Positions 1 through 9,124 of a stretch of DNA of 64,000 nt are shown piece by piece. The position numbers were made by a program, and so were the translations under genes. The stretch is from positions 1,290,823-1,354,822 of the forward strand of contig NZ_CP085327.1 in NCBI RefSeq assembly GCF_020614375.1, in the 5' to 3' direction. Position 1 is the first letter of the stretch. Each line of letters opens with the position of its first letter. The DNA is from Haladaptatus salinisoli. Its GTDB lineage: Archaea; Halobacteriota; Halobacteria; Halobacteriales; Haladaptataceae. The notes beneath the pieces were generated by a model, which saw only the letters and a list, made by a program, of their open reading frames with translations, searched no databases and was not told the origin of the DNA.

Positions 1-3000
1 CGTCGGGCATGACCTTTACGAACCGTTCTTTCGCCGCCTCCCAGTTCTCCAGCAGCGCCCGCGCCCTCTCGCTCCCGGTGCCGGCGGCGTGGTTCTCGAC
101 CAAGCGCCGGAGCACCGCCTCGTCGCGGTCGTCCAGTTCGTCCGAGAGCGACACGGTTCCGTCGTTGACGCTCTCCTCGAACGCCCCGTCGTCGAGGACG
201 TAGGCCACCCCGCCGGTCATTCCGGCGGCGAAGTTCTCGCCGGTGTCGCCCAACACGACCACGACGCCGCCGGTCATGTACTCGCAGCCGTGGTCGCCGA
301 CGCCCTCGACGACCGCCTTCGCGCCGCTGTTGCGGACGCCGAATCGCTCGCCCGCGACGCCGTTGACGTAGGCCTCGCCCGCCGTCGCGCCGTAGAGCGC
401 GACGTTACCGACGAGGACGTCGTTGGCGTCGTAGCCCCCGTCGTCGGGCGTCCGCACGACGATTCGACCGCCGGAGAGACCCTTTCCGACGTAGTCGTTC
501 GCGGCCCCGGTTAGGAACAGGTCGACGCCCGACTGGCAGAACGCGCCGAAGCTCTGGCCCGCGGTGCCCTCGAACCGACAGGAGACGGTTCCGTCGGGAA
601 GTCCCGACGCGCCGTGTTTCGCCGAGATGCGCCCCGAGAGCAGCGCGCCGACGGCCCGGTCGCGGTTCGAAATCGACCGTTCGAGTTCGACCGCCCGCCC
701 GTCGTCGAGGGCGGGGCGGGCGTCGGCGAGCAAGTCGCGGTCGAAGTGCTCGTCCAGTTCATGGTCCTGCTCCCGCGTCTTGGTTCGCCCGCCGGAGGCG
801 TCGGGCGCGGCGAGCACCGCCGAGAGGTCGAGGTGTCGGGCCTTCGGGTGGGTCGTCTCGCGCTGGCGGAGCACGTCCGCGCGCCCGACCATCTCCTCGA
901 CCGTCTCGAACCCGAGTTCGGCCATGTACTCGCGGAGTTCCCGCGCGATGAACGTCATGTAGTTCACGACGTGGTCGGGTTCGCCGGGGAAGCGCGCCCT
1001 GAGATCCTCGTCCTGCGTGGCGATGCCGACCGGACAGGTGTTCTCGTGACACTGGCGGGCCATCACGCAGCCGCTGGTGACGAGGCTCGCCGTACCGAAG
1101 ACGTACTCCTCCGCGCCGAGCAGGGCGGCGACGGCCACGTCACGCCCGGTCTTCAGACCGCCGTCGACGCTCACCCGGATGCGCGAGCGAAGCCCGGTCC
1201 GCCGGAGCATCTGGTTCGCCTCGGCGAGGCCGAGTTCCCACGGGAGTCCGGCGTTCTTGATGGACGTGCGGGGACTCGCGCCGGTTCCGCCGGAGTGGCC
1301 CGAGACGTGGACGACGTCCGCGTCGGCCTTGGCGACGCCGGCCGCGATGGTCCCGATGCCCGCCTCCGAGACGAGCTTCACGTTGATATCGACCCCGTCG
1401 CTCGCCGCCTTCAGGTCGTAGACGAGCTGTTTCAGGTCCTCGATGCTGTAGATGTCGTGTTGCGGCGGCGGCGAGATGAGGCCGACGCCGGGCGTGGCGT
1501 GGCGGACGTGGGCGATCGTCTCGTTCACCTTCCCGCCGGGAAGGTGACCGCCTTCGCCGGGTTTCGACCCCTGCGCCATCTTTATCTGGAGTTCGTCCGC
1601 CGCCTGGAGGTACCTGCTCGTGACGCCGAACCGCCCGCTGGCGACCTGCTTCACCGAGCACTCGCGCTCGGTGTCGAACCGCTCGGGCGGCGAACCGCCC
1701 TCGCCGGTGTTGGCCTTGCCGCCGATTCGGTTCATGGCGATGGCGTTGTTCTCGTGGGCCTCGGGCGACAGCGAACCGAGGCTCATCGCCGCCGTCGAGA
1801 ATCGTTTCACGATGTCCTCGACCGGTTCGACCTCCTCGACGGGGATCGACTCGCGCCCCTCGGTGTCGAACTCGAGGAGCCCACGCAGGGTCTGAAGTCG
1901 CTCCTGCTGATCGTTTATCGCGGCGGCGAACTCCCGATACTCCTCGTCGCTCCCCTGTCTGACCGCGCGCTGAAGCGCGCCGACCGTCTTCGGGTTCCAC
2001 TGGTGGTGGATGCCGTTCGAGCGGTGCTCGAACTCGCCCCGTCGGTCGAGGTCCGATTCGTCCTCGAACGCCGCCTCGTGGCGCGCGAGCGCGTCCTCCT
2101 CTATCTCCTCGATGCCGATGCCCTCGGTTCGGTTTTCGGTGCCTTCGAAGTACTCCGCGACGAACTCGCCGTCGAGGCCGACCGCCTCGAACACCTGCGC
2201 GCCGCGGTAGCTCTCGACCGTCGAGATGCCCATCTTCGCCGTCGTCTTCAGCAGACCCGCCTCCAGCGCGGAGACGTAGGCCTCGATGGCCTCCGCTTCG
2301 TCCGCGCCGTCCGGCCCCGCGACGAGGTCGGCGATGGTTCGGTACGCGAGGTAGGGGTTGACCGCGCCCGCGCCGTAGCCGACGAGCGTTGCGAGGTGGT
2401 GGACGGTCCGGGGGTCGCCGGACTCGACCACGAGACCGGTTCTGGTTCGAAGCCCCTCGCGGACGAGGTGGTGGTGCACCGCCCCGGTCGCCAGCAGGGA
2501 CGGAATCGGAACGCGGTCGTCGCTCGTCCGGCGGTCGGAGAGGACGACGATTTCGGCCCCCGCTTCGACCGCGGTTCGAACCTCGCGTCGGACTCGTTCG
2601 ACCGCGTCCCGGAGGTCGGTGTCGGGGTCGAACGTGACGTCCACGACCTCGGTCGGGAGGCCCGCCTCCTTCACCGCGGCCAGTTCCGGGTCGGTCAGCA
2701 CCGGCGAGTCGAGGACGAGTTGTCGGGCGTGGGCCGGCGACTCCGAGAGGAGGTTGCGCTGCCGACCGAGCCGAGTTTCGAGGCTCGTCACCAGTTCCTC
2801 GCGGATGTAATCGAGCGGCGGGTTCGTCACCTGCGCGAACAGCTGTTTGAAGTAGGAAAACAGCGGGCGGTCGAACTCCGAGAGCACGGAGAGGGGCGTG
2901 TCGTCGCCCATCGACCCGACCGGGTCCTTGCCGTCGTTCGCCATCGGTTCGAGGAGTTCGGTCAGTTCGTCGTGGGTGTACCCCCAGACCGCCTGCCGGG

Positions 3001-4351
3001 CGCGGAGCGACCCCGGTCGCTCGTCGGGGGTCGGGTCGGCGACATCGGGCAGGTGTAGCTGCTCTCGCTCCACCCACTCGGCGTACCGCTCGTCGGTCAG
3101 GTCGTCGAACACCTCCTCGTCGGAGACGACCCCTCCCGCTTCGGGGTCGGCGAGAAAGAGCTGTCCGGGCCGGAGACGGCCCCGCTCGACTATCTCCTCG
3201 TCGGGCGTGTCGAGCGCCCCGGCCTCGCTCGCCATCACCAGTCGGTCGTCTTCCGTCAGGTCGTACCGGCAGGGCCGGAGACCGTTTCTGTCGAGCACCG
3301 CACCGACGCGCTCGCCGTCGGTCGCGGCGACGAGCGCGGGACCGTCCCACGGTTCGACCAGCGAGGCGTGGAAGTCGTACCACGCCCGTCGGTCGCCGTC
3401 GGTGCGCTCGCGCCACGCCTCCGGCACGAGCATCCGAAGGGCGTGGGGCAGGTCGCGGCCGTCCTGCAGGAGGAGTTCGAGGACGTTGTCGACGACGGCG
3501 GTGTCGCTCTGGTCGGCGTGCGTGACGGGCGTGATACGGTCGATGTCCTCGCCGAGGCGCTCGCTTTCGAGGTCGGTCTGGCGCGCCGCCATCCAGTTGA
3601 CGTTCCCTCGGATGGTGTTTATCTCGCCGTTGTGGACGACGCGCCGGTAGGGGTGCGCGAGGTGCCACGCGCCGAGCGTGTTCGTCGAGAAGCGGGCGTG
3701 AACCATGGCGAGCGAGGACTCGAACCGCTCGTCCGCGAGGTCGGGGTAGTACCGCGGGAGTTGCTCGCCCGTTAGCAGTCCCTTGTAGACCAGCGTCTTC
3801 CGGTCGAGCGAACAGACGTAGAGTTCCTCGTCGCGCGCCTCGACTTCCTTCTCCAGGACGCGCCGCGCGACGTACAGGCTTCGGTCGAACGCGTCGGTCG
3901 ACTGTCCCGCCGACGGCCGGACGAAACACTGGACGACCGCGGGTTCCGAATCGAGCGCCGTCTCGCCGAGGTCGTCGTTGTCGGTCGGAACCGCGCGCCA
4001 GTGGAACACCGTCAGCCCCTCGGCTTCGAGGACTTCCTCGACGGTTCGTCGCAGTCGGCGGCGAGCGTCGTCGGCGCGGGGGAGGAACAGCTGACCGACG
4101 GCGTACGTCTCCGGAAGTTCGCGGTCGAGTTCCGCCGCGAAAAAGGAGTCCGGTCGTTGGACGAGGATGCCGGCACCGTCCCCGGTATTCGGTTCCGCGC
4201 CCGTGGTTCCGCGGTGTTCGAGGTTGGCGAGCAGCGAGACGCCGTCCGATACTATCCCGTGGCTGGCGTCGGCATCGAGGTCCATGACGATGCCGACGCC
4301 GCAGTTCGACCGCTGGTCGGTCGGGTCGGCGAGTCCGTGAGTCATTGTCAT
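1..4351 (-). CDS. gltB: Glutamate synthase large subunit (C-terminus outside window)
   Basis: Catalyses the glutamine- and 2-oxoglutarate-dependent formation of two glutamates in ammonia assimilation. The protein starts MTMTHGLADPTDQRSNCGVG, and the Cys in NCGVG is the expected N-terminal nucleophile of the class II amidotransferase domain, exposed after propeptide removal. Next come the central and FMN-binding synthase domains. A Cys cluster read near 1020-1075 (QCHENTCPVG) fits the 3Fe-4S site. The C-terminal GXGXG domain reaches the window edge, where ENWEAAKERFVKV is read in frame. About 1450 residues are present against roughly 1500 for the family, so only a short tail is missing. Two in-frame ATGs (4351 and 4345) are possible starts. 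A TATA-like box lies at 4421-4430. The gene behind it encodes an Lrp/AsnC regulator on the same strand, a plausible controller (inference). Confidence 0.95.
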   Translation of the reverse strand, partial: MTMTHGLADPTDQRSNCGVGIVMDLDADASHGIVSDGVSLLANLEHRGTTGAEPNTGDGAGILVQRPDSFFAAELDRELPETYAVGQLFLPRADDARRRLRRTVEEVLEAEGLTVFHWRAVPTDNDDLGETALDSEPAVVQCFVRPSAGQSTDAFDRSLYVARRVLEKEVEARDEELYVCSLDRKTLVYKGLLTGEQLPRYYPDLADERFESSLAMVHARFSTNTLGAWHLAHPYRRVVHNGEINTIRGNVNWMAARQTDLESERLGEDIDRITPVTHADQSDTAVVDNVLELLLQDGRDLPHALRMLVPEAWRERTDGDRRAWYDFHASLVEPWDGPALVAATDGERVGAVLDRNGLRPCRYDLTEDDRLVMASEAGALDTPDEEIVERGRLRPGQLFLADPEAGGVVSDEEVFDDLTDERYAEWVEREQLHLPDVADPTPDERPGSLRARQAVWGYTHDELTELLEPMANDGKDPVGSMGDDTPLSVLSEFDRPLFSYFKQLFAQVTNPPLDYIREELVTSLETRLGRQRNLLSESPAHARQLVLDSPVLTDPELAAVKEAGLPTEVVDVTFDPDTDLRDAVERVRREVRTAVEAGAEIVVLSDRRTSDDRVPIPSLLATGAVHHHLVREGLRTRTGLVVESGDPRTVHHLATLVGYGAGAVNPYLAYRTIADLVAGPDGADEAEAIEAYVSALEAGLLKTTAKMGISTVESYRGAQVFEAVGLDGEFVAEYFEGTENRTEGIGIEEIEEDALARHEAAFEDESDLDRRGEFEHRSNGIHHQWNPKTVGALQRAVRQGSDEEYREFAAAINDQQERLQTLRGLLEFDTEGRESIPVEEVEPVEDIVKRFSTAAMSLGSLSPEAHENNAIAMNRIGGKANTGEGGSPPERFDTERECSVKQVASGRFGVTSRYLQAADELQIKMAQGSKPGEGGHLPGGKVNETIAHVRHATPGVGLISPPPQHDIYSIEDLKQLVYDLKAASDGVDINVKLVSEAGIGTIAAGVAKADADVVHVSGHSGGTGASPRTSIKNAGLPWELGLAEANQMLRRTGLRSRIRVSVDGGLKTGRDVAVAALLGAEEYVFGTASLVTSGCVMARQCHENTCPVGIATQDEDLRARFPGEPDHVVNYMTFIARELREYMAELGFETVEEMVGRADVLRQRETTHPKARHLDLSAVLAAPDASGGRTKTREQDHELDEHFDRDLLADARPALDDGRAVELERSISNRDRAVGALLSGRISAKHGASGLPDGTVSCRFEGTAGQSFGAFCQSGVDLFLTGAANDYVGKGLSGGRIVVRTPDDGGYDANDVLVGNVALYGATAGEAYVNGVAGERFGVRNSGAKAVVEGVGDHGCEYMTGGVVVVLGDTGENFAAGMTGGVAYVLDDGAFEESVNDGTVSLSDELDDRDEAVLRRLVENHAAGTGSERARALLENWEAAKERFVKVMPD

Positions 4352-4417
4352 CCTGCATGGCCAGACGGTATAAGAGACTACTCCTGAAGGACTAAATGAA
4401 TGCTATTGTCAATACTA

Positions 4418-4444
4418 TCACCTTATATAGTGGTCAAACGGTGA
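4418..4444 (-). promoter_or_regulatory. gltB promoter with flanking inverted repeat
   Basis: On the minus strand the sequence CTATATAAGG (4421-4430) is a good haloarchaeal TATA box about 70 bp before the gltB start. It sits between an inverted repeat, TCACC (4418-4422) and GGTGA (4440-4444). A factor bound to both half-sites would cover the TFB/TBP site. The adjacent Lrp-type gene is the obvious candidate, but that link is inference. Confidence 0.5.
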
Positions 4445-4546
4445 AATATCCCGGAAATAAACGACAAGACCGAGAACTAGTCGATTGGTTCGTGCCTAAC
4501 TGACCGATAAGCTCCGCAATTAGCGGTCGATCGTCAAATCTCTCCA

Positions 4547-5047
4547 TTACTCCCGTTCGATGAGCGCCTGCAGGTCGTCTTCGTCGTAGTTGACGAGAAG
4601 CCGCGATTCATCCTTGAACGTTCGCAACACGATCTGCGTCGAGGAGTGTTCGATGCCGTCGGTGTGGATGATGTTGTCGATGTACTCCTGCAGGTGGTCG
4701 TGGTCGCGTAGGTGGGCGATGACGGTGAACGACTTATCGCCGAGCATGAAGTAGACGGTCTGCACCCCCGAGATGCCGCACAGATTCTCGCCGATATCCT
4801 CGTAGTCCGGGCCGTACTCGCTCCGAATCTCCGTGATGGCGGTGAGTTCGAGTCCGAGTTCGCGAGCGTCGAGTTTCGAGACGGTGCCCGACAGGATACC
4901 CTGTTTGCGGTACTTGTCGAGTCGATAATACACCGTCGAAGTGCTGATTCCGAGTTCGTCGCTCACTTCGTCCACGTCGATGTCACCTTCTCTGTCGAGC
5001 CATCGAAGGATTTTGAAGTCCTTTTCGTCTAGATTAACGTCTGCCAT
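4547..5047 (-). CDS. Lrp/AsnC family transcriptional regulator
   Basis: A 166-residue DNA-binding protein of the Lrp/AsnC class, which usually senses amino acids and forms dimers or octamers. Residues 5-60 hold a winged helix-turn-helix (DVDEVSDELGISTSTVYYRL is the HTH core). The C-terminal half is the alpha/beta RAM (AsnC ligand) domain, with the GVQTVYFMLGDKSFTVIAHL strands. Length and domain order are normal for the family. It lies upstream of gltB on the same strand with a 195 bp gap that holds a separate gltB promoter, so it probably forms its own transcript. Regulation of gltB and nitrogen metabolism is likely by analogy but is not shown by the sequence. Confidence 0.93.
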   Translation of the reverse strand: MADVNLDEKDFKILRWLDREGDIDVDEVSDELGISTSTVYYRLDKYRKQGILSGTVSKLDARELGLELTAITEIRSEYGPDYEDIGENLCGISGVQTVYFMLGDKSFTVIAHLRDHDHLQEYIDNIIHTDGIEHSSTQIVLRTFKDESRLLVNYDEDDLQALIERE

Positions 5048-5380
5048 GTCTAAGCGGTCGTAGTCGGGTTTCTAAAACTTTGCTAAGAATTACCGGGTTG
5101 TATGAATCGTGTTCCTACGGATTACAATACGTGTCGGCCGGGACGATTGTCCCAACTTCCCTCAAGATATCGTGCGAAAAATCCACTCAAACCGCTATAT
5201 AATTTTCTTTTCCAACCTTCCCCGGAAACCACCCATCGATTATCCTTCCCGAACTGGTGAGAATCGTGGTTCGTCCTTCAACACCGATCGCAGAAACGCG
5301 CGGCGTCGCACGACCCGTCGAAGGACTTTCGAAACCGCGCGGGCGTTCAACCGCGGTGCGGGACGAAGAACGACGGAGGC
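5048..5380. other. Intergenic region upstream of the Lrp-type gene
   Basis: This 333 bp gap between the ends of the lrp-type and proS genes has a relatively A/T-rich part (about 5090-5260). It contains a TATA-like CTATATAATT near 5195-5204 that could read on either strand. No acidic, halophile-like reading frame is present and I found no RNA gene. It probably carries the promoter of the Lrp-type gene and the proS 3' end. Confidence 0.4.
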
Positions 5381-6838
5381 TCAGTAGGTCTTGGCGAAGT
5401 ACGCCGTCTCCTCGCTCTCGTCGCCGCAGACGGCGCACTCGTCGCCGACGGGTTCTTCGTCCCTGTCGAGGGGCACCATGACTATCTCCGCCGCGATCTG
5501 GTCCTTGATCTCGGCTTCGCACGCTTCGTCGCCGCACCACGCCGTCTTCACGTAGCCGCCGTGCTGACCGATGGTGCCGAGGATGTCGGCGCGGGAGTCG
5601 GCTTCGCGGATGTTCGCTTCGAGGTTCTCCTCGGCCGATTCGTACAGTTTGTCGTACACCGCGTCGAGGTGGTCTTCCACCGCTTCGGCGATACCGACGC
5701 GACTCTCTGCGACCGATTCGCCGTCGGGTCGGTGGACGACCGTCACCTCGTCGTCTTGGACCTCGTTCGGGCCGATTTCGAAGCGGACGGGGACGCCTTT
5801 GAGCTCCCACTCGTTGAACTTGAAACCGGGGTTGCGCTCGTCGCGGTCGTCCAGTTCGACGCGAACGCCGGCGTCTTCGAGGTCGTCCGCGACGTTGGCC
5901 GCGTAGGAGAGCACCTCCTCGCGGTTCTCCTCCTGCCAGATGGGGACGATGACGACCTGCTCGGGCGCGAGGGCTGGCGGGCAGACGAATCCCTGTTCGT
6001 CGCTGTGGGTCATGATGAGCGCCCCGAGCGCGCGCCACGACAGCCCCCACGAGGTCGTGTGGGCCACGCGCTCGTCCTCGTTCTCGTCGGTGAACAGGAG
6101 GTCGTAGGCCTCCGCGAAGCCCTGTCCTAGGTAGTGGCTCGTCGCGCTCTGGACGGATTTGCCGTCCGGCATCATCGCTTCCACCGTCGTCGTGGTGTCC
6201 GCGCCGGGGAACTTGTCGTGTTCGGGCTTGCGGCCGCGCATGACCGGGATGGCGAGCACCTCCTCGAAGAGGCGCGCGTACTGCTCGAGGCGGGTCATCG
6301 TCTCGTCCCACGCCTCCTCCTCGGTCGCGTGGGCGGTGTGGCCCTCCTGCCAGAGGAACTCCTTGGTGCGGAAGAAGGGTTTCGTGTCGGTGGCCTCCCA
6401 GCGGATGACGCTACACCACTGGTTGAGTCGGAGCGGGAGGTCGCGGTGGCTTCGCACCCACTGACTCATGAACGGCGTGATGATGCTCTCGCTGGTGGGA
6501 CGGAACGCGAGGCGCTCTTCGAGTTCTTCGTGGCCGCCGTGGGTGACCCACGCCACCTCGGGGTCGAACCCCTCGACGATGTCGCTCTCGCGTTCGAGGT
6601 AGCTCTCGGGGATGAGCGCGGGGAAGTAGGCGTTTCGCGACCCCGTCTCCTTGAACCACGAATCGAGGTGGTCCTGCACGCCCTCCCAGAGGGCGTACCC
6701 CCGGGGCCGGGTGACGATGAACCCGCCCATGGGGGCGTAGTCCGCGAGACCCGCCTTCAGTACCACTTCGGCGTACCAGTCCCCGGTTTCGTACTGTTTG
6801 CTTTTGGTTATCCCGAGTTCCTGTTCGTTGTCGCTCAT
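5381..6838 (-). CDS. proS: Prolyl-tRNA synthetase
   Basis: Charges tRNA-Pro with proline and is essential for translation. This 485-residue class II synthetase is of the archaeal/eukaryotic type, without the bacterial editing insertion. Motif 2 is seen as [20 protein letters not shown] and motif 3 as [17 protein letters not shown]. An anticodon-binding domain follows. The C-terminal zinc-binding extension keeps Cys pairs (CGDEACE and CAVCGDE), as in archaeal enzymes. The start at 6838 is supported by an A/T box (6862-6870 on the minus strand, ATTTAAGAG) about 28 bp upstream, which suggests a leaderless mRNA. It is divergent from the methylmalonyl-CoA mutase gene, with 136 bp between them. Confidence 0.97.
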   Translation of the reverse strand: MSDNEQELGITKSKQYETGDWYAEVVLKAGLADYAPMGGFIVTRPRGYALWEGVQDHLDSWFKETGSRNAYFPALIPESYLERESDIVEGFDPEVAWVTHGGHEELEERLAFRPTSESIITPFMSQWVRSHRDLPLRLNQWCSVIRWEATDTKPFFRTKEFLWQEGHTAHATEEEAWDETMTRLEQYARLFEEVLAIPVMRGRKPEHDKFPGADTTTTVEAMMPDGKSVQSATSHYLGQGFAEAYDLLFTDENEDERVAHTTSWGLSWRALGALIMTHSDEQGFVCPPALAPEQVVIVPIWQEENREEVLSYAANVADDLEDAGVRVELDDRDERNPGFKFNEWELKGVPVRFEIGPNEVQDDEVTVVHRPDGESVAESRVGIAEAVEDHLDAVYDKLYESAEENLEANIREADSRADILGTIGQHGGYVKTAWCGDEACEAEIKDQIAAEIVMVPLDRDEEPVGDECAVCGDESEETAYFAKTY

Positions 6839-6974
6839 TACATCTATCCAGTCCGGATGCGCTCTTAAATCCCCTGAAGTGACCGACCCGGAGGGACGGT
6901 GCGAATCGAGGAGTCGGTCGGCGGGGGCGGCCGTCTCTCAACTCTTAAGACTCAGCCCCGCAACAGTCCAAACA

Positions 6975-8657
6975 ATGTTCGACGCGGACGACCTCGAAGA
7001 GATCCGCCGGGGGAAAGACGACTGGGAGGACGAGACGCTCGGACCCACGTTGGAGCGCTTCGGCGAACGAAAGGAGGAGTTCACGACCGACACGGACGGA
7101 CAGACGGTCGAGCGACTCTACACGCCGAACGACGTGGCCGAGACGGACTACGAGGACGACCTCGGCTTCCCCGGCGAGGAACCCTACACCCGCGGCGTCT
7201 ACCCGACGATGTACCGCGGGCGACTGTGGACGATGCGACAGTACGCCGGCTTCGGCACGGCCGAGGAGACGAACGAACGCTACCACTACCTCATCGACAA
7301 CGGGCAGACCGGGCTCTCGGTCGCGTTCGACCTGCCGACGCAGATGGGGTACACCTCCGACGACGAGATGTCGGCCGGCGAAGTCGGCAAGTCGGGGGTC
7401 GCCATCGACTCTCTGGCGGACATGGAGACGCTCTTCGACGGCATCCCGCTGGACGAGGTGAGCACGTCGATGACCATCAACGCGCCGGCCTCGGTGCTGC
7501 TGGCGATGTACATCGCGGTCGGCGACGAGCAGGGAGTCCCCCGAGAACAGCTCCGGGGCACCATCCAGAACGACCTGTTGAAGGAGTACATCGCCCGAAA
7601 CACGTACATCTACCCGCCGGAACCGTCGATGCGTATCATCACCGACATCTTCGAGTTCTGCGCCGAGGAGACGCCGAAGTTCAACACCATCTCCATCTCG
7701 GGCTACCACGTCCGCGAGGCGGGCGCGACCGCTGCGCAGGAACTCGCCTTCACGCTCGGCAACGGAATCGAGTACGTCGAAGCCGCCCTCGACGCGGGAC
7801 TGGACGTGGACGAGTTCGCCCCGCAGCTCTCTTTCTTCTTCAACGCGCACAACGACATCCTCGAAGAGGTCGCCAAGTTCCGCGCCGCCCGGCGGATGTG
7901 GGCGACCATCATGGAGGAGCGGTTCGGCGCGGAGAGCCCGAAATCGAAGCAGCTCAAGTTCCACACGCAGACCGCGGGTTCCACCCTGACCGCCCAGCAG
8001 ATAGAGAACAACGTCGTCCGCGTCGCGTATCAGGCGCTCGCCGCCGTCCTCGGCGGCACGCAGAGCCTCCACACGAACGGGAAAGACGAGGCGCTGGCGC
8101 TCCCGACCGAACAGAGCGTGCGAACCGCGCTCCGAACTCAACAGATTCTCGCCCACGAGAGCGGTGCCGCCGACACCATCGACCCCCTCGCCGGAAGCTA
8201 CTACGTCGAAGCCCTCACGGACGACCTCGAAGAAGAAGCGTTCGACATCATCGACACCGTGGACGAGAAGGGCGGGATGCTCTCGGCCATCGAGAGCCAG
8301 TGGGTGCAGCGCCGGATTCAGGACGTCGCGTTCGACCGCCAGCAGGAGGTCGAGGCGGGCGAGCGCATCATCGTCGGCGTCAACGAGTTCGAGGTAGACG
8401 AGGAGCCGGAGATGGACATCCAGGAGGTCACCGAGGAGGACGAACGCCGACAGATAGACCGCCTGAACGAGGTCCGGGAGGAGCGCGACGAGGAAGCGGT
8501 CGAGGCGACGCTGGCCGCACTCAGCGAGGCGGCGGAGGGCGACGACAACCTCATGCCGTACATCGTCGACGCGGTGAAAGCCTACGCCACGGTCGGCGAA
8601 GTCTGCGACGTGCTCCGCGACGCGTTCGGGGAGTACCAGCCCGGGACGGCGGTGTGA
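6975..8657 (+). CDS. mcmA: Methylmalonyl-CoA mutase, catalytic (large) subunit
   Basis: Interconverts methylmalonyl-CoA and succinyl-CoA with adenosylcobalamin, used in propionyl-CoA or branched-chain catabolism. The 560-residue protein carries the substrate-binding TIM-barrel domain, with the family sequences [19 protein letters not shown] and [16 protein letters not shown], plus [11 protein letters not shown] and [14 protein letters not shown]. It ends without the C-terminal cobalamin-binding DxHxxG domain, which must come from a separate small subunit not encoded here. I chose ATG 6975, although the frame is open further upstream. It begins [13 protein letters not shown] and has an A/T box, CTCTTAAGA, near 6942-6950, which fits leaderless initiation. 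The epimerase gene follows 59 bp downstream. Confidence 0.95.
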   Translation: MFDADDLEEIRRGKDDWEDETLGPTLERFGERKEEFTTDTDGQTVERLYTPNDVAETDYEDDLGFPGEEPYTRGVYPTMYRGRLWTMRQYAGFGTAEETNERYHYLIDNGQTGLSVAFDLPTQMGYTSDDEMSAGEVGKSGVAIDSLADMETLFDGIPLDEVSTSMTINAPASVLLAMYIAVGDEQGVPREQLRGTIQNDLLKEYIARNTYIYPPEPSMRIITDIFEFCAEETPKFNTISISGYHVREAGATAAQELAFTLGNGIEYVEAALDAGLDVDEFAPQLSFFFNAHNDILEEVAKFRAARRMWATIMEERFGAESPKSKQLKFHTQTAGSTLTAQQIENNVVRVAYQALAAVLGGTQSLHTNGKDEALALPTEQSVRTALRTQQILAHESGAADTIDPLAGSYYVEALTDDLEEEAFDIIDTVDEKGGMLSAIESQWVQRRIQDVAFDRQQEVEAGERIIVGVNEFEVDEEPEMDIQEVTEEDERRQIDRLNEVREERDEEAVEATLAALSEAAEGDDNLMPYIVDAVKAYATVGEVCDVLRDAFGEYQPGTAV

Positions 8658-8716
8658 CGCTCGAACCGACGAGGGCGTTTCACCGACGTTATATCGACCG
8701 ACGACGAGTTGCAAAC

Positions 8717-9100
8717 ATGCGAATCGACCACATGGGCGTCGCCACCGAGAACGCCGACGAACTGGCCGAGCGGTACGGCGCGCTCTTCGGCGCACCCGTC
8801 GCCCACGAGGAGGAGTTCGACGGCCTGAAGGTCGTCTTCCTCGACTTCGAGGGGAGCTACTTCGAACTGCTCGAACCGACCGAGGAGGGAACCGTCTCGC
8901 GCTATCTCGACCGTCGCGGGCCGGGCATCCACCACGTCGCGCTTCGAACCGAGGATATCGAGAGCGCGCTGAAGACGGCCCGCGAGCACGGCGTCGAACT
9001 CATCGACGAGGAGCCGCGACCCGGCGCGTGGGGTCACGACGTCGCGTTTCTCCACCCGAAATCGACGGGCGGCGTGCTCGTGGAGTACGTCGAGCACTGA
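8717..9100 (+). CDS. mce: Methylmalonyl-CoA epimerase (VOC fold)
   Basis: Interconverts the 2S and 2R epimers of methylmalonyl-CoA, so it feeds the mutase just upstream. The protein has 127 residues in two VOC modules. Likely metal ligands are His5 (MRIDHMGVA), Glu50 (SYFELLEP), His72/73 (GIHHVAL) and Glu123 (VLVEYVEH), the expected pattern for the family. The start at 8717 is supported by a TATAT-containing box at 8689-8694, about 25 bp upstream, so it may have its own leaderless transcript besides read-through from the mutase gene. It is convergent with the aCPSF1 gene, with 24 bp between the stops. Confidence 0.93.
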   Translation: MRIDHMGVATENADELAERYGALFGAPVAHEEEFDGLKVVFLDFEGSYFELLEPTEEGTVSRYLDRRGPGIHHVALRTEDIESALKTAREHGVELIDEEPRPGAWGHDVAFLHPKSTGGVLVEYVEH

Positions 9101-9124
9101 CGAAAACGACCGCGGACGAGCGGA

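Noticed and set aside
614-3058. Long plus-strand reading frame of 814 codons inside gltB
   Set aside because: It is antisense to gltB, is rich in Arg, Val and His, and shows no family motif. Such frames arise from the high third-position GC. The same applies to frames at 9182-11119, 25-26 kb, 29330-30592, 38881-40635, 50925-52724 and 60674-62974.
4501-4530. GACCG...CGGTC inverted repeat behind the Lrp-type gene as a terminator
   Set aside because: The stem has only 5 bp and there is no T-tract; archaeal termination mostly depends on T-runs and aCPSF1.
5109-5387. Small plus-strand ORF between the lrp-type and proS genes
   Set aside because: The product is basic and Arg-rich, unlike haloarchaeal proteins, and has no promoter or homology that I can see.
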